Shown: positions 38,756-47,322, numbered from the stretch's first letter. The stretch is 64,000 bases of DNA from Erythrobacter donghaensis (GCF_001557325.1 NZ_LSJS01000302.1:1-64000); one strand, 5' to 3'. The notes: generated by a model not told the origin, from the sequence alone. Numbers and translations are program-made.

Positions 38756-39768
38756 CCTTCCGCCTGCGCCCTGCGCGCCCCGCCGATCTCGAAGCGCTCT
38801 ATGAAATGGCCAAGCTCACCGGCGGGGGCTTCACCAATCTGCCCCCCGACCGCGCGGCCTTGAAGGGCAAGCTCGAACGCGCCGAGAAGGCCTTCGCGCG
38901 CGAGGACGACACGCTCGCCGACGAGCAATTCGTGCTGGTGCTCGAGAATGCCCGCACCGGGGCGGTGCGCGGCACCTGCCAGCTGATGACGCAGGTCGGC
39001 CAGCGCTGGCCGTTCTATTCCTACCGTCTCAACACGCTGACCCAGTATTCGCAGGAATTGGACCGCACCGTGCGCGCGGAACTCCTCAGCCTCGTCACCG
39101 ATCTCGAAGGGTCGAGCGAGGTCGGCGGGCTGTTCCTCCACCCGGGCGAGCGCGCCGGGGGCTTCGGCCTGCTGCTTGCCCGCTCGCGCTACCTGTTCGT
39201 GGCGATGCACCGCCGGCGCTTTGCCGACCGCATCCTCGCCGAGTTGCGCGGCATCATCGACGAACGCGGCGGATCGCCCTTCTGGGAGGGGGTGGCCGGG
39301 CGCTTCTTCGGGATGAGCTTCCAGGACGCCGACTATTTCAACGCGATCAACGGCAACCAGTTCATCGCCGACCTGATGCCCAAGCACCCGGTCTATGTCG
39401 CGATGCTGAGCGAGGATGCGCGCTCGGTGATCGGCGTCCCCCACCCCACGGGCCGCGCGGCGATGCGGATGCTGGAGGACGAGGGCTTCCGCGCCGAGGG
39501 CTATGTCGACATCTTCGACGGCGGCCCGACGATGGTCGCACGCACCGACGATGTGACCAGCGTCAGGAACGCGTGCCACTGCGCGGTCACCGCGCTCGAT
39601 GCGAGCGAGGGCGAGCGCGCGATCCTTGCCACCGGACGGCTCGGGTCATTCCGCGCCTGCTTCGGTGCGCGGGTGCTTGACGCAGAGGGAGGCATCGCGA
39701 TCGATTCGGCGAGCGCCGACCTGCTCGACGTGTGCAAGGGCGACATTGTGTGGAGCGTGGCGCGATGA
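38752..39768 (+). CDS. astA: arginine N-succinyltransferase
   Basis: AstA starts the ammonia-producing arginine succinyltransferase pathway by adding succinate from succinyl-CoA to arginine. The 338 residues start FRLRPARPADLEALYEMAKL, with TGGGFTNLPPDR, then HPGERAGGFGLLLARSRYLF, all family motifs. The GTG start at 38752 overlaps the M20 gene stop by 4 nt, and the stop overlaps astB by 4 nt. Confidence 0.93.
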   Translation: MTFRLRPARPADLEALYEMAKLTGGGFTNLPPDRAALKGKLERAEKAFAREDDTLADEQFVLVLENARTGAVRGTCQLMTQVGQRWPFYSYRLNTLTQYSQELDRTVRAELLSLVTDLEGSSEVGGLFLHPGERAGGFGLLLARSRYLFVAMHRRRFADRILAELRGIIDERGGSPFWEGVAGRFFGMSFQDADYFNAINGNQFIADLMPKHPVYVAMLSEDARSVIGVPHPTGRAAMRMLEDEGFRAEGYVDIFDGGPTMVARTDDVTSVRNACHCAVTALDASEGERAILATGRLGSFRACFGARVLDAEGGIAIDSASADLLDVCKGDIVWSVAR

Positions 39769-41015
39769 GCCTCACCGAAATCAACTTCGACGGAATCGTC
39801 GGCCCCAGCCACAATTATGCGGGCCTCAGCCTCGGCAACATCGCCAGCGCGAACCATGCGGGCGATCCCTCCTACCCGCGCGCCGCCGCGCTTCAAGGCG
39901 TGGCGAAGATGCGCGGCAATCTGGCGCGGCTGGGGGTGCAGGGGTTCCTGCTGCCGCTGCCCCGACCCAACCGCGCGCTGGAGAGCGCCCTCGCACTTGA
40001 CGGTACCGAGCCGCCACAACTGCGTGCCGCGCCGTGGTCGGCCTCCTCGATGTGGACCGCCAACGCCGCCACCGTCTCCCCCGCCCCCGACACTGCCGAC
40101 GGGCGCTGCCATCTGACCCCGGCGAACCTCGTCACCATGCTTCACCGCGCGCAGGAGTGGCCCGATACGCAGGCGCAGCTGAGGATCGCTTTCGGCGACA
40201 CGCGCCACTTCGCGATCCACGACGCGGTGCCCGCCACCTTCGGCGACGAGGGCGCGGCCAACCACATGCGGCTGTGCGAGAGCCACGATGCCCCCGGCGT
40301 CGAGGTGTTCGTCTATGGCCGCCCCGGCGGCCGCTTCCCCGCGCGCCAGCACGAACAGGCGAGCCGCCTCGTCGCGCGCGCCCACGGGCTCGATCCCGCG
40401 CGCACGGTCTTCATCGAGCAGAACCCCGAAGCGATTGCGGCAGGCGCTTTCCACAATGACGTGGTCTCGGTCACCAATGCCTCCGTGCTGTTCACCCATG
40501 CCGAGGCCTTCGCCGACCAGCAGGGTGCCTATGACGCGATCCGCGCCGCCTTCCCCGCGCTCGAGGTGGTCGAGGTGCCCTCCTCCGCCGTCTCCTTGCA
40601 GGAGGCGATCCGCACCTATCTGTTCAACGCCCAGCTGCTGACGCTTCCCGACGGGAGCATGGCACTGATCGTGCCCGAGGAATGCCGCGAGAGCGCCGCC
40701 GTGTGGGGCTGGGTCGAGCAGATGCTCGCAGGCAATGGCCCGATCCGGCAGGTGATCCCGGTCGACGTGCGGCAATCGATGGCGAACGGCGGCGGCCCGG
40801 CCTGCCTGCGGCTGCGCGTGGTGTGCGATCCCGCGACGGTCGACCCGCGCTTCCTGCTCGACGAGGCGAAGGCCGATCTGCTCGAGAAGGTTATCGCCGG
40901 GCATTGGCCGGAACAGATCGACCCGTCCGATATCGGGACGCGCAGCCTCGCGGACAGCGTGATCGCGGCACGCCTTGCCTTGCTCGAGGCGCTCGATCTG
41001 GCACAGCTTGGTTAA
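39765..41015 (+). CDS. astB: N-succinylarginine dihydrolase
   Basis: AstB releases two ammonia and CO2 from succinylarginine to give succinylornithine. The 416 residues begin with INFDGIVGPSHNYAGLSLGN. The conserved RHFAIHDAVPATFGDEGAAN region and the late nucleophile Cys in GGPACLRLRVV are present. ATG 39765 overlaps the astA stop. The succinylornithine transaminase (astC) and semialdehyde dehydrogenase (astD) genes are not in the window. Confidence 0.95.
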   Translation: MSLTEINFDGIVGPSHNYAGLSLGNIASANHAGDPSYPRAAALQGVAKMRGNLARLGVQGFLLPLPRPNRALESALALDGTEPPQLRAAPWSASSMWTANAATVSPAPDTADGRCHLTPANLVTMLHRAQEWPDTQAQLRIAFGDTRHFAIHDAVPATFGDEGAANHMRLCESHDAPGVEVFVYGRPGGRFPARQHEQASRLVARAHGLDPARTVFIEQNPEAIAAGAFHNDVVSVTNASVLFTHAEAFADQQGAYDAIRAAFPALEVVEVPSSAVSLQEAIRTYLFNAQLLTLPDGSMALIVPEECRESAAVWGWVEQMLAGNGPIRQVIPVDVRQSMANGGGPACLRLRVVCDPATVDPRFLLDEAKADLLEKVIAGHWPEQIDPSDIGTRSLADSVIAARLALLEALDLAQLG

Positions 41016-41109
41016 CGCATTTGCGCCCCGGGCCCGCGCAGGCGTAAGGTTACGACACTGTTAAAGCGACTCAGCATGCCGCCGGGTCGCGCAAGGGTCG
41101 AGGAAGGCT

Positions 41110-41361
41110 ATGCTGCGCAAGCTGGGACGGCTGTTCGTGATCAAGAACCGCTTCGAGGCGTTCCTGATCATCTACGCCCTCGCCCTGGGGTCGAGCGCGC
41201 GGGGCATGGTCTATCTCCACGAATACCCCGGCTTCGGCGGCAAGCTGCTGTTCCTCGCGACCACTGGCGCGGTGTTTCTGGCGGGGGCGAAGATCCTCGA
41301 TTGCCTGAAGCTTGAGCGCGAGGTGAGCGAGCTGAGCGCACAGGCGCTGCCGCGCGACTAG
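41110..41361 (+). CDS. small membrane protein
   Basis: The 83-residue protein has two hydrophobic segments (about residues 16-31 and 44-62) and a short charged C-terminus (CLKLEREVSELSAQALPRD) with heptad character. GAGGAAGG lies just upstream of ATG 41110. No family named with confidence; about 95 bp of non-coding DNA separate it from astB. Confidence 0.65.
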   Translation: MLRKLGRLFVIKNRFEAFLIIYALALGSSARGMVYLHEYPGFGGKLLFLATTGAVFLAGAKILDCLKLEREVSELSAQALPRD

Positions 41362-41398
41362 GGCGAGCCGGCACATTGGTGCCGACCCGCCCCGCTTT

Positions 41399-41866
41399 TC
41401 AGATCAATGCCTTGCGGAAGATGATCTTGTCGTCGCCCGCGCTGTAGTAGTCGCGGATCCGGGCTTCCCGCTCATAGCCGAGCATATCGTAGAACCCGCG
41501 CGTGCGCTCGAAATCGGGTGTGCCCGAGGTCTCGACCAGCAGCACGCGTGCGCCCTCGGCGGCGAGCTCGCCCTCGATCTGCCGCATCAGCGCGGTGCCG
41601 ATCCCCTGTCCGTGGGCCGCGGGATCGACGCAGATGCACAGCGTGTTCCAGGTGCCCTCGGTCAGCGGTTCGGGGACGGTGTAGGCGACGCCCGTTGCGC
41701 TGCCCGTGTCGGCGACGATCCAGCGCTGGGTGTCGCTGTCTCCGGCGAAGTAGGCCGCAGTCATGTCGTCCAGCATAGCGGAGGGGAACATGGCATTGGC
41801 GTCAACCAGATGGGCAATGCGGGGCAAATCGCCGCGCAAAAGCGGGCGAATGGGAATGTGTGTCAT
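41399..41866 (-). CDS. GNAT family N-acetyltransferase
   Basis: The 155-residue protein has the acetyl-CoA loop DPAAHGQGIGTALMRQIEGE and the later TRGFYDMLGYEREARIRDYY, typical of GNAT folds. The substrate is unknown. ATG 41866 is used since upstream in-frame residues are not conserved-looking. It lies downstream of ssrA on the same strand. Confidence 0.85.
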   Translation of the reverse strand: MTHIPIRPLLRGDLPRIAHLVDANAMFPSAMLDDMTAAYFAGDSDTQRWIVADTGSATGVAYTVPEPLTEGTWNTLCICVDPAAHGQGIGTALMRQIEGELAAEGARVLLVETSGTPDFERTRGFYDMLGYEREARIRDYYSAGDDKIIFRKALI

Positions 41867-42029
41867 GCATGAAGTCTTTCGGTGAAATGCTTGCGGAAAA
41901 GCCGCCGCCAGAGCGTCGAGCGCTGGCGTGGGTTCGTGCAGAGGCTGACCGGTCAAGCGGTCAGCGAGTGAGCGCAATCGTAAGCAAAAAATCTCCGAGA
42001 AGGGTGGGGGATTCTGTTGCTACGCTCCC

Positions 42030-42345
42030 CCGGGCGCCCGGTCTCCGATTCTGTTACCCGGTTCGGTCCGAACCGTGCTCGTAGCTTTGTAAATTCAGGC
42101 CGCTAGGCCGTCACATTACGCGGCGAGAGCAAGTGCTTCGTTGTCGTTGGCACTTATTGGTTTTGAGCCTTTAACGGGTTACTCAGCCCGGGCGAAAACA
42201 CTGCTTTTCAACACACGTCGATCCTGGTTCGGCCCCGTCAGGAGATGCGCCGAAACGCCGCTTCTGGTGGAGCCGCCGGGTACTGCCCCCGGGTCCGTTG
42301 CATCTATTGCACAGCGCAGTTTATCGCCATAGCCGGGCGAACCCG
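42030..42345 (-). ncRNA. ssrA: two-piece (circularly permuted) tmRNA
   Basis: tmRNA rescues stalled ribosomes by adding a degradation tag. On the minus strand, the tag ANDNEALALAA plus stop is encoded at 42151-42116. The coding piece starts at 42236 with GGGGCCG followed by AACCAGGATCGACG. The acceptor piece lies upstream and ends at 42265 with CGGCTCCACCA. GGGGCCG pairs with CGGCTCC over seven bases, with a G-U wobble at the third pair, the alanine identity element. The CCA-bearing piece precedes the tag piece with 28 nt between (42237-42264), which is the permuted order of alphaproteobacteria. The outer limits (about 42345 and 42030) are estimates. Apparent small open frames in this region are not genes. 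Confidence 0.93.
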
Positions 42346-42506
42346 GCAATGGTCGATATAGCGCTGAAATCCTGAATGGGAAGTGGATGAGACGCCAGCG
42401 CGTGGCACAATGCGGCGGCGCAGCGGCCGCAAGGGCGACTGCCCGCCCGCAGCGACGCGACCTTCAGGTCGCATGAGCGAGGATAGAGCAGCCCGGACGA
42501 GCTGCG
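42346..42506. other. hairpin-rich non-coding stretch between ssrA and mscL
   Basis: No gene is seen. It contains GCGACCT-TC-AGGTCGC at 42457-42472, a perfect 7-bp hairpin, and other short GC palindromes (GGGC-GACT-GCCC and around GCGGCCGC). It should hold the ssrA promoter and the mscL 3' end signals, though no T-run marks a standard terminator. Confidence 0.5.
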
Positions 42507-42917
42507 TCACTTACGGAGCGCGTCCCTGATCTCGGCGAGCAGTTCCACCTCGGACGGCCCGGCGGGCGCGGCCTCGGGCGGGGGCATCAGCTTGTTGGCC
42601 TGGCGCACGATCAGGAAGATCGCGAAGGCGAGGATCACGAAGTTGATGAACGCGGTGACGAAGCTCCCGTAGGCCAGCACGTTCGCTCCTGCCGCACGCG
42701 CCGCCGCCAGCGAGGCACCGGCCGGAGCCTCACCCGACAAGACGATGTAACGGCTCGAAAAATCGACCCCGCCGCCGGTCACCAGCGCGATCACCGGCAT
42801 GATCACGTCATCGGTCAGCGACTTGACGATCGTGCCGAACGCGGCGCCGATGATCACGCCCACCGCCAGGTCGAGCACATTGCCGCGCGCGATGAAGGTC
42901 TTGAATTCCGACAGCAT
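42507..42917 (-). CDS. mscL: large-conductance mechanosensitive channel
   Basis: MscL opens under membrane tension to release solutes on osmotic downshock. The 136 residues begin with [20 protein letters not shown], followed by the first pore helix ([20 protein letters not shown]) and a second helix ([20 protein letters not shown]). The C-terminal helix ends in [17 protein letters not shown] 42917 is fixed by the conserved N-terminal amphipathic helix. It is divergent from lemA. Confidence 0.97.
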   Translation of the reverse strand: MLSEFKTFIARGNVLDLAVGVIIGAAFGTIVKSLTDDVIMPVIALVTGGGVDFSSRYIVLSGEAPAGASLAAARAAGANVLAYGSFVTAFINFVILAFAIFLIVRQANKLMPPPEAAPAGPSEVELLAEIRDALRK

Positions 42918-43091
42918 GGCAATCCCCTTTGTGCTTTGCCGTTTGCCATGTTCTGGCACCCGCCCTGCCCCCTGCCAAGCCGGACGAGCCGCGCCGTCCA
43001 CCGCTTGAACCGGCTTGGGGGTGTGCTATATGCGCAATACAGACAATGCCGGCCGGGGTCAGCGCCCGCGCCACAAGGAGGGACCTTCGCC

Positions 43092-43721
43092 ATGAACCTT
43101 ACCACCATGCTGCGCGGCGCATTCGCTGCCGTCGCCGCGATGAGCCTTGCGGCCTGCGGGATCAACTCGGTCCCCACCAAGCAGGAAGCCGCCAAGGCGC
43201 AATGGGGCAATGTCGAGAGCGCGCTCCAGAACCGTTCGGACAAGATCCCCAACCTCGTCGCCGTGGTGCAGGCCGCCGCGATCTCGGAAAAGGACATCCT
43301 CCAGGGCGTGATCGACGCGCGCGCGCGGGCGACCTCGATCAACATCACCACCGATGACCTGTCGAACCCGGAAGAGTTCAAGAAATTCAACGATGCGCAG
43401 AACCAGCTGACGCAAGCATTGGGTCAGCTGCGCACCGTGGTCGAGAACTATCCGCAGCTCGCCAGCCAGCCGCGCTTTGCCGACCTGATGGTGGCGATCG
43501 ACGAGGCCAACAACCAGATCAACACCGAGCGGGTGCGCTACAACGACCTCGCGCGCGACTACAACACCGAGATCCGCACCTTCCCCTCGAGCATCGGCGC
43601 GAACGTGATCCACGGGGCCGAGGCGCTCCAGTATTTCGAGGCGGACGAGGCGGCCAAGGCCAACCCCAAGGTCGACATGAGCCAGATCACCGGCGGGGCC
43701 ACCCCGGCCGCCGCGAACTGA
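43092..43721 (+). CDS. LemA family lipoprotein
   Basis: The 209-residue product has a lipobox LAAC (Cys at about residue 22) and the LemA helical domain (QWGNVESALQNRSDKIPNLV, then RYNDLARDYNTEIRTFPSSI). LemA proteins are envelope proteins of uncertain role and often lie beside TPM-domain genes, as here. ATG 43092 follows AGGAGGGACC. The next gene starts 1 nt after the stop. Confidence 0.92.
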   Translation: MNLTTMLRGAFAAVAAMSLAACGINSVPTKQEAAKAQWGNVESALQNRSDKIPNLVAVVQAAAISEKDILQGVIDARARATSINITTDDLSNPEEFKKFNDAQNQLTQALGQLRTVVENYPQLASQPRFADLMVAIDEANNQINTERVRYNDLARDYNTEIRTFPSSIGANVIHGAEALQYFEADEAAKANPKVDMSQITGGATPAAAN

Positions 43722-43722
43722 G

Positions 43723-44616
43723 GTGACCTCCCCCCTCGCCCCGCTGCGCCGGGCGCTGGTGCTGCTGGCGAGCCTGTTGTGGCTCGCTCTCGGCACCAAT
43801 GCCTACGCGCAGGACTATCCCCCGCGCCCCGAGGGTCCGGTGTATGACGGGGCGAACATCCTCTCGCCCGCGACCGAGGCCAAGCTTGACGGGGAGCTGC
43901 GCGCCTACAACGCCCAGACCGGCCGCGCGATCATCGTCGCCACCGTTCCGAGCCTCGGGGGGGCGAGCATCGAGACCTATGCGACCACGCTCTACACCGA
44001 CAAGTGGGGGATCGGCGGGGCGCAGCGCGATGCGGGCCTGCTGCTGCTGATCGCGCCCTCCGAACGCAAGATGCGGATCGAGGTCGGCTACGGCCTCCAT
44101 GGCTGGTTCGGCGGGATCATGGCGGGGCGCGTCATCAACGACGTGATCGCGCCGCGCTTCAAGGAAGGGAATTTCGACGCGGGCGTCACCGATGGCGTCG
44201 CCGCGATCCTCGACCACCTCGCCAAGGCGCCCGAGGATGCCGTCGCGATCGAGGAGGCCGCCCAGGCCGCCGCGGCGCAGAAGAGCCGCAGCGACGGGGG
44301 CTTTCCTGTCGGCGTGCTGATCTGGCTCGTCTTCATGTTCTTTTTCTTCCTCCTGCCGATCCTCGCCAGCCGCGGGCGGCGGCGCAAGTATCGCTCCAGG
44401 GGCGATGGCCCGTGGGGCAGCCGCGGGCTCGGGGATACGGCGCGCGACGTGATCCTGTGGGAGGTCGGCAGCGCGATCGCGCGGGGGATCATCAACAGCG
44501 GCGGCCGCGGCGGCGGCGGTGGCGGTTTCGGCGGTGGCGGATTCGGCGGCGGCGGCGGTTTCGGCGGCTTCGGCGGCGGCTCCTCCGGCGGCGGCGGCGC
44601 TTCGGGAGGGTGGTGA
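43723..44616 (+). CDS. TPM-domain membrane protein, YgcG type
   Basis: The 297 residues comprise a signal peptide (about 1-28), a periplasmic TPM domain (YDGANILSPATEAKLDGELR to GNFDAGVTDGVAAILDHL), one transmembrane helix (VLIWLVFMFFFFLLPILA), and a tail dominated by Gly/Phe repeats. GTG 43723 directly follows lemA. TPM domains are also found in the Thf1/Psb32 group and are implicated in membrane repair or phosphatase activity; the function here is unknown. The glycine tail is typical of YgcG relatives. Confidence 0.88.
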   Translation: MTSPLAPLRRALVLLASLLWLALGTNAYAQDYPPRPEGPVYDGANILSPATEAKLDGELRAYNAQTGRAIIVATVPSLGGASIETYATTLYTDKWGIGGAQRDAGLLLLIAPSERKMRIEVGYGLHGWFGGIMAGRVINDVIAPRFKEGNFDAGVTDGVAAILDHLAKAPEDAVAIEEAAQAAAAQKSRSDGGFPVGVLIWLVFMFFFFLLPILASRGRRRKYRSRGDGPWGSRGLGDTARDVILWEVGSAIARGIINSGGRGGGGGGFGGGGFGGGGGFGGFGGGSSGGGGASGGW

Positions 44617-44619
44617 GCC

Positions 44620-45294
44620 ATGGCGATGATGGATGATGCCGGGCGCGCTCTCGTGAGCGCAGCGGTGACCGAGGCGGAAAGCGCGACCTCGGGCGAGATC
44701 GTCACCGTGCTCGCGGACAGCTCGGACGGCTATACCGATGTCGCGCTGCTGTGGGCGGCGGGCGCGGCCTTCACCGCGATGAGCGTGTTCGCGGCTTTCC
44801 CCGAGCCTTTCCTCGACCGTTGGGACGCGTGGTTCGCCGGCTGGGGCCACGAGTGGACCACCGGCGAGCTCGCCAGCATGGTGATCGCCTTGGGCCTCGT
44901 GAAGTTCCTCGGGGCGTGGCTGGTGCAGCAGTGGCAGCCCTTGAAGTGGCTGCTGGTGCCCGGCCCGGTCAAGGCGGCGCGGGTGCGCGCGCAGGCCGTG
45001 CGCCAGTTCAAGGTCGGCGCGGAACGCCGCACCACCGGGCACACGGGCGTCCTCATCTACCTCTCGATGCGCGAACGCCGCGCCGAGATCGTCGCCGACG
45101 AGAGCATCGCGGCGAAAGTCCCGGCCGAAGTGTGGGGCGAGGCGATGGGCGACATGCTCGCCGAGATCCGCCGCGGCCGCATCGCCGAGGGGCTGGCGGT
45201 CGGCATCCGCGACGTCGGCTTCATCCTCGCCGAACATTTCCCGCGCGGCGCCGATGACGTGAACGAGCTGCCCGACCGGCTGATCGAGGTCTAG
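44620..45294 (+). CDS. second TPM-domain membrane protein
   Basis: The 224-residue protein starts with ALVSAAVTEAESATSGEIVT, a TPM-like start, followed by two hydrophobic segments (about 43-62 and 84-104) and a C-terminal domain with GHTGVLIYLSMRERRAEIVA and DMLAEIRRGRIAEGLAVGIR. The layout differs from the YgcG type because the membrane segments split the domain. It lies 3 nt after the YgcG-like gene, so lemA and the two TPM genes form one unit. Confidence 0.82.
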   Translation: MAMMDDAGRALVSAAVTEAESATSGEIVTVLADSSDGYTDVALLWAAGAAFTAMSVFAAFPEPFLDRWDAWFAGWGHEWTTGELASMVIALGLVKFLGAWLVQQWQPLKWLLVPGPVKAARVRAQAVRQFKVGAERRTTGHTGVLIYLSMRERRAEIVADESIAAKVPAEVWGEAMGDMLAEIRRGRIAEGLAVGIRDVGFILAEHFPRGADDVNELPDRLIEV

Positions 45295-45372
45295 GCGCCC
45301 TTCCCTCTTGACCCGGGCGGCGCGAAGCTGTCGAAGGGCGCTCCCAGCCTCCCCAGCCGACGGAGCCCCCCC

Positions 45373-45933
45373 TTGGAACGAGACCGCGACGCCGACCTGC
45401 CCGAACAGGTGATGTGGGAGGGGCGCTTCATCACCGCCAAGACGCGGGGGCGCTGGGAATATGTCGGCCGCGCACGCGGGATCAAGGCCGCCGCGATCAT
45501 CGCGCTGGACGTGGATCCGGACGGCACCCGCCACGTGATCCTCGTCAGCCAGTACCGCGTGCCGCTGTCGCGCTTCAGCCTCGAGATTCCGGCGGGGCTC
45601 GTCGGCGATGATGCAGGGGCCGAGGGCGAGGAAGCCACCGCCGCCGCCGCGCGCGAGCTCGAAGAGGAAACCGGCTACCGCGCCGGCAGGCTCGAGGTGC
45701 TGGGCGAGTTCTACTCCAGCCCCGGCATGGTCTCGGAGAGCTTCACGCTGCTGAAGGCGACCGACCTCGAACGGGTGAGCGCAGGCGGCGGGACGGAAGG
45801 CGAGAACATCACCGTCCACCGGGTTGCCTTGCGCGATCTTTCGCGCTTTGTGGCCGAGTGGCGGCGCGCCGGGCACGCGGTCGACGTGCGGATCGCGATG
45901 CTTTTGACGCCGGGATACTTGGGAGAGGAATAA
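45373..45933 (+). CDS. Nudix hydrolase, ADP-ribose pyrophosphatase type
   Basis: The 186-residue protein has a Nudix core ending in ARELEEETGY and the preceding SLEIPAGLVGDD region, which together match ADP-ribose/NDP-sugar pyrophosphatases. The start is TTG 45373; no ATG precedes the domain. Substrate is inferred from the family. It ends just before the SDR gene, 5 nt apart. Confidence 0.85.
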   Translation: MERDRDADLPEQVMWEGRFITAKTRGRWEYVGRARGIKAAAIIALDVDPDGTRHVILVSQYRVPLSRFSLEIPAGLVGDDAGAEGEEATAAAARELEEETGYRAGRLEVLGEFYSSPGMVSESFTLLKATDLERVSAGGGTEGENITVHRVALRDLSRFVAEWRRAGHAVDVRIAMLLTPGYLGEE

Positions 45934-45938
45934 GAGAT

Positions 45939-46721
45939 ATGGCAGGACGTGTAGCGGGCAAGATGGCCCTGGTGACGGGCGGCGCGCAGGGCCTCGGCCG
46001 CGCGCATTGCATCCGCCTCGCGCAGGAAGGCGCGCGGGTGCTGGCGACCGACATCAACGGCGCGGGCGCGGAGGAAACCGCCGCGATCATCAATGCAGAA
46101 CTCGGCGAAGGCACGGCTTTCGGCACGGCGCATGACGTGACCAAGCCCGACCAGTGGGAAACCGCGATCGATGCCGCACGCGAGAAGCTCGGCGGCCTCA
46201 ACGTGCTGGTCAACAATGCCGGGATCGGCGTTCCGGGCAATATCGAGGCCTGCGACTTCGGCGACTGGCAGCGCTGCTTCGACATCAACGTCAACTCGAT
46301 CTTCCACGGCTGCCAGAAGGCGCTCCCCCTGATGCGCGAGCACGCGCCCGGCTCGATCATCAACATCTCGAGCATCGCCGGGCTGATCGCGAGCGACACC
46401 ATGCCGGCCTACAACGCCAGCAAGGCGGCGGTGTGGATGCTCTCGAAGTCGATCGCGCTGCATTGCGCCAAGAAGGGGATGCAGATCCGCTGCAACTCGG
46501 TCCACCCGACCTTTGTCGATACGCCCATCCTGGACGGCACCGCGCGCGCCCATGCGCTCGACAAGGAAGTGCTGATGGAGAAGCTGGCGCGGCAGATCCC
46601 GCTGAAGTTCGTCGGCGAGCCCAACGACATCGCCAACGCGGTGCTCTATCTCGCGAGCGACGAGAGCCGCTTCATGACCGGCGCCGAATTGAAGCTCGAT
46701 GGCGGCATTTCGGCGATGTAA
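45939..46721 (+). CDS. short-chain dehydrogenase/reductase
   Basis: The 260-residue classical SDR has TGGAQGLG, NNAG, the serine in NISSIAG, and the catalytic YNASK. The QIRCNSVHPTFVDTPI segment and the C-terminal GAELKLDGGISAM are typical. It resembles 3-beta/20-beta-hydroxysteroid or secondary-alcohol dehydrogenases; the substrate is unknown. ATG 45939 follows GGGAGAGGAATAAGAG. Confidence 0.9.
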   Translation: MAGRVAGKMALVTGGAQGLGRAHCIRLAQEGARVLATDINGAGAEETAAIINAELGEGTAFGTAHDVTKPDQWETAIDAAREKLGGLNVLVNNAGIGVPGNIEACDFGDWQRCFDINVNSIFHGCQKALPLMREHAPGSIINISSIAGLIASDTMPAYNASKAAVWMLSKSIALHCAKKGMQIRCNSVHPTFVDTPILDGTARAHALDKEVLMEKLARQIPLKFVGEPNDIANAVLYLASDESRFMTGAELKLDGGISAM

Positions 46722-46723
46722 AG

Positions 46724-46752
46724 AGAGAGGGGCCGCAAAGGGCCCCTCCCGG
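46724..46752 (+). terminator. rho-independent terminator after the SDR gene
   Basis: GAGGGGCC, loop GCAAA, GGGCCCCTC hairpin just after the stop, followed by CCGGTTGTT. The T run is poor. Confidence 0.6.
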
Positions 46753-46810
46753 TTGTTCAGATCGGTGTGCAGCGGCCCGAAAACCGGGAACTGCTTTTCA
46801 GTCGCTGCAC

Positions 46811-47023
46811 TCAATCGGCGATCAGCGCGATCGCAAGGTAGATCAGCACCGGGGCGCCGAAGCCGAGGAGCGTGGCGGCGACGAAGCCGATACGGACCAG
46901 CAGCGGGTCGATGTTGAAGTAGTTGCCGATCCCCGAGCACACGCCGGCGAGCTTGGCATTGCCCTTGTCGAGGCGGAAGCTGCGGCTCGGCGGGGTGCCG
47001 CCCGATTTCCTGAGGTCATTCAT
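46811..47023 (-). CDS. PspC-domain small membrane protein
   Basis: The 70-residue protein has the PspC motif (FRLDKGNAKLAGVCSGIGNY) followed by FNIDPLLVRIGFVAATL and one membrane helix (GFGAPVLIYLAIALIA). E. coli PspC is 119 residues and transmits envelope stress to PspA; this one is the minimal domain. It follows two 37-codon membrane-peptide genes on the same strand and probably shares their promoter. AGGAG precedes the ATG. Confidence 0.88.
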   Translation of the reverse strand: MNDLRKSGGTPPSRSFRLDKGNAKLAGVCSGIGNYFNIDPLLVRIGFVAATLLGFGAPVLIYLAIALIAD

Positions 47024-47055
47024 CGTGGTCGAACTCCTGTGAAAGCGTGGGGCGA

Positions 47056-47169
47056 TCAGGCCATCAGCGCCGGGCTGGCGGGGATGATCGCATAGGCGAA
47101 GCTGGCAACCGTCAGGATGACAGCGAAAGCGGCCGAAGCAAAGCGGGCGGTGTTGTCATTGCCGAACAT
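47056..47169 (-). CDS. 37-residue membrane peptide, copy B
   Basis: Read on the minus strand from ATG 47169 to TGA, the peptide begins M-F-G-N-D-N-T-A-R and continues with one hydrophobic helix, then FAYAIIPASPALMA. It shares FAYAIIPASPxL and most of its pattern with copy A, 153 bp upstream. The conserved reading frame, matching length and upstream AAGGAC support a real gene. A single-pass membrane location is predicted. Function unknown. Confidence 0.75.
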   Translation of the reverse strand: MFGNDNTARFASAAFAVILTVASFAYAIIPASPALMA

Positions 47170-47208
47170 GGGTCTTGGGTCCTTATACAGAGAGGGTGTT
47201 GCGGGCGA

Positions 47209-47322
47209 TCAGGCGACCAGCGAGGGGCTGGCGGGGATGATCGCGTAGGCGAAGAAGGCTGCCGAGATCACGACCGAGAAGGCGGCGGCGAAGAGGCGGC
47301 TCGAGGTTTCGTTGGCGTACAT
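47209..47322 (-). CDS. 37-residue membrane peptide, copy A
   Basis: From ATG 47322 the peptide begins M-Y-A-N-E-T-S-S-R, has a hydrophobic stretch, and ends FAYAIIPASPSLVA. An AGGAGA ribosome site lies about 6 nt upstream. It is a tandem paralogue of copy B with identical length and C-terminal motif. It is the first gene after the sigma-54-like promoter, with a predicted 5' leader of about 40 nt. Confidence 0.78.
   Translation of the reverse strand: MYANETSSRLFAAAFSVVISAAFFAYAIIPASPSLVA

Noticed and set aside
42141..42332. Small plus-strand frame in the ssrA region
   Set aside because: The tag sequence, CCA end and acceptor stem show this DNA encodes tmRNA on the other strand.
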